A stretch of DNA of 6,352 nt from an uncultured Prevotella sp. GTDB taxonomy: Bacteria; Bacteroidota; Bacteroidia; Bacteroidales; Bacteroidaceae. The notes under the pieces were generated by a model. The model was given only the letters and a program-made list of their open reading frames with translations. It made no database searches and was not told the DNA's origin. The translations under genes were made by a program, and so were the position numbers. Of the stretch, positions 6,046 through 6,352 are shown piece by piece (positions within the stretch are counted from its first letter, which is position 1; every line of letters starts with the position of its first letter). The stretch covers positions 1-6,352 of the forward strand of contig CAKQAD010000047.1 of assembly GCA_934215545.1 (NCBI GenBank), in the 5' to 3' direction.

Positions 6046-6077
6046 CAAAGATACTATTATGCGCAAGCAATGTCAAG
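6046..6077 (-). promoter_or_regulatory. Possible second upstream promoter (P2)
   Basis: The minus strand reads CTTG (6074-6077), 20 bases, then TATCTTTG (6046-6053). The -7 box is exact, the -33 box matches three of four bases, and the spacing is right. It points at the same operon about 80 bases upstream of P1. Confidence 0.5.
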
Positions 6078-6091
6078 CGTAAGGAATAATT

Positions 6092-6268
6092 TTATATGTT
6101 GTACAGGATGCATAACAAGCATATTGGGATATAGGGAAGGGTGGAGGTGCATGTAGGCTGACACTTCACTGACATATAACTGATACCTTTGTTGGGTTTT
6201 AGAGCCAAAGTAACAGCCTTTACACATTGATAATAAACGCCATAAGGCTTTGCTGACACTTCTGACAT
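6092..6268 (-). CDS. Doubtful 58-residue ORF
   Basis: The frame runs from ATG 6268 to TAA 6092. It begins M-S-E-V-S-A-K-P-Y-G-V-Y-Y-Q-C-V-K, continues through A-V-T-L-A-L-K-P-N-K-G, and has a hydrophobic, Cys-containing end (L-P-Y-I-P-I-C-L-L-C). I recognise no family. A TAA sits two codons before the ATG, so it cannot be longer at the start. No well-spaced promoter is seen upstream; a near-miss TATTTTTTG (6298-6306) is one base too long. It lies just upstream of P2 in otherwise gene-free DNA. It may be a small gene, the coding remnant of a repeated element, or chance. Confidence 0.25.
   Translation of the reverse strand: MSEVSAKPYGVYYQCVKAVTLALKPNKGISYMSVKCQPTCTSTLPYIPICLLCILYNI
6157..6268. 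repeat. Imperfect direct repeat pair
   Basis: GCTGACACTTC followed by TGACAT occurs at 6157-6175 (with two extra bases AC between the parts) and again at 6252-6268. The two copies start 95 bases apart. They fall at the start and in the middle of the doubtful 58-residue ORF on the other strand. The intervening DNA also holds AGCCTT/AAGGCT (6215-6220 with 6244-6249) as a long-loop inverted pair. Function is unknown. Confidence 0.4.
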
Positions 6269-6352
6269 GTTTTAATAAAAAAGACTGATAAAAAAAGCAA
6301 AAAATAGCAGACTTGAGCTTTTATTTTGAGTTTCAAGAGGTTGTGGCAGTCG
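6269..6352. other. Right-end gene-free DNA
   Basis: A-rich sequence with no ORF, clear promoter or terminator. A weak CTTGA/TCAAG inverted pair lies near 6312-6336. I see nothing else supportable up to the window edge. Confidence 0.4.

Noticed and set aside
6184..6191. TACCTTTG as a plus-strand promoter
   Set aside because: No TTTG at 19-21 bases upstream and no plus-strand gene follows within the window.

Overview
The window looks like chromosomal DNA of a Bacteroidales bacterium, probably Prevotellaceae or a close relative. Three gene-proximal sites match the Bacteroidetes -7 promoter box TAnnTTTG and one has a well-spaced -33 TTTG. Intergenic DNA is AT-rich, and ribosome sites are A-rich rather than Shine-Dalgarno type. 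No rRNA, tRNA, CRISPR array or insertion sequence was recognised.

Layout. Positions 1-388 are AT-rich and essentially gene-free. A minus-strand gene may begin at 24 and leave the left edge. A small N-terminally anchored membrane protein of unknown function (389-793, +) follows and ends in a clear hairpin terminator (822-849). Positions 850-1124 hold little except a 30-codon cysteine-rich ORF (1036-1128, +). This ORF has a strong AGGAGG and meets the 3' end of the next gene tail to tail. A P1B-2 type Zn/Cd/Pb efflux ATPase (1125-3143, -) comes next; it has a His/Cys-rich N-terminal tail instead of the usual HMA domain. Its promoter region (3144-3224) contains a -7 box and a 6-3-6 inverted repeat that could be an operator.

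A perfect 12-bp stem followed by a T-run (3225-3263, -) closes a compact three-gene minus-strand operon. In transcription order it encodes a class I/II PLP enzyme of the HisC/CobD type (5935-4874), a LicC/PntC-like cytidylyltransferase (4874-4146) and a LicD-family transferase (4133-3315). The first two genes overlap by one base (TAATG) and the last two are 12 bases apart. The promoter at 5963-5993 is a very good Bacteroidetes promoter, overlapped by a 10-bp inverted repeat. A second possible promoter lies about 80 bp upstream. The right end (about 6078-6352) holds only a doubtful 58-codon ORF and an imperfect direct repeat.

Working model (inference): the three operon genes form a short pathway. 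The PLP enzyme makes or modifies a small amino-phosphate or amino-phosphonate, such as phosphoethanolamine or aminoethylphosphonate. The nucleotidyltransferase activates it with CTP, and LicD transfers it to a surface glycan. Choline kinase and permease (LicA/LicB) and phosphonate genes (pepM, ppd) are absent from the window, so the substrate is open. This cassette is the most interesting item here.
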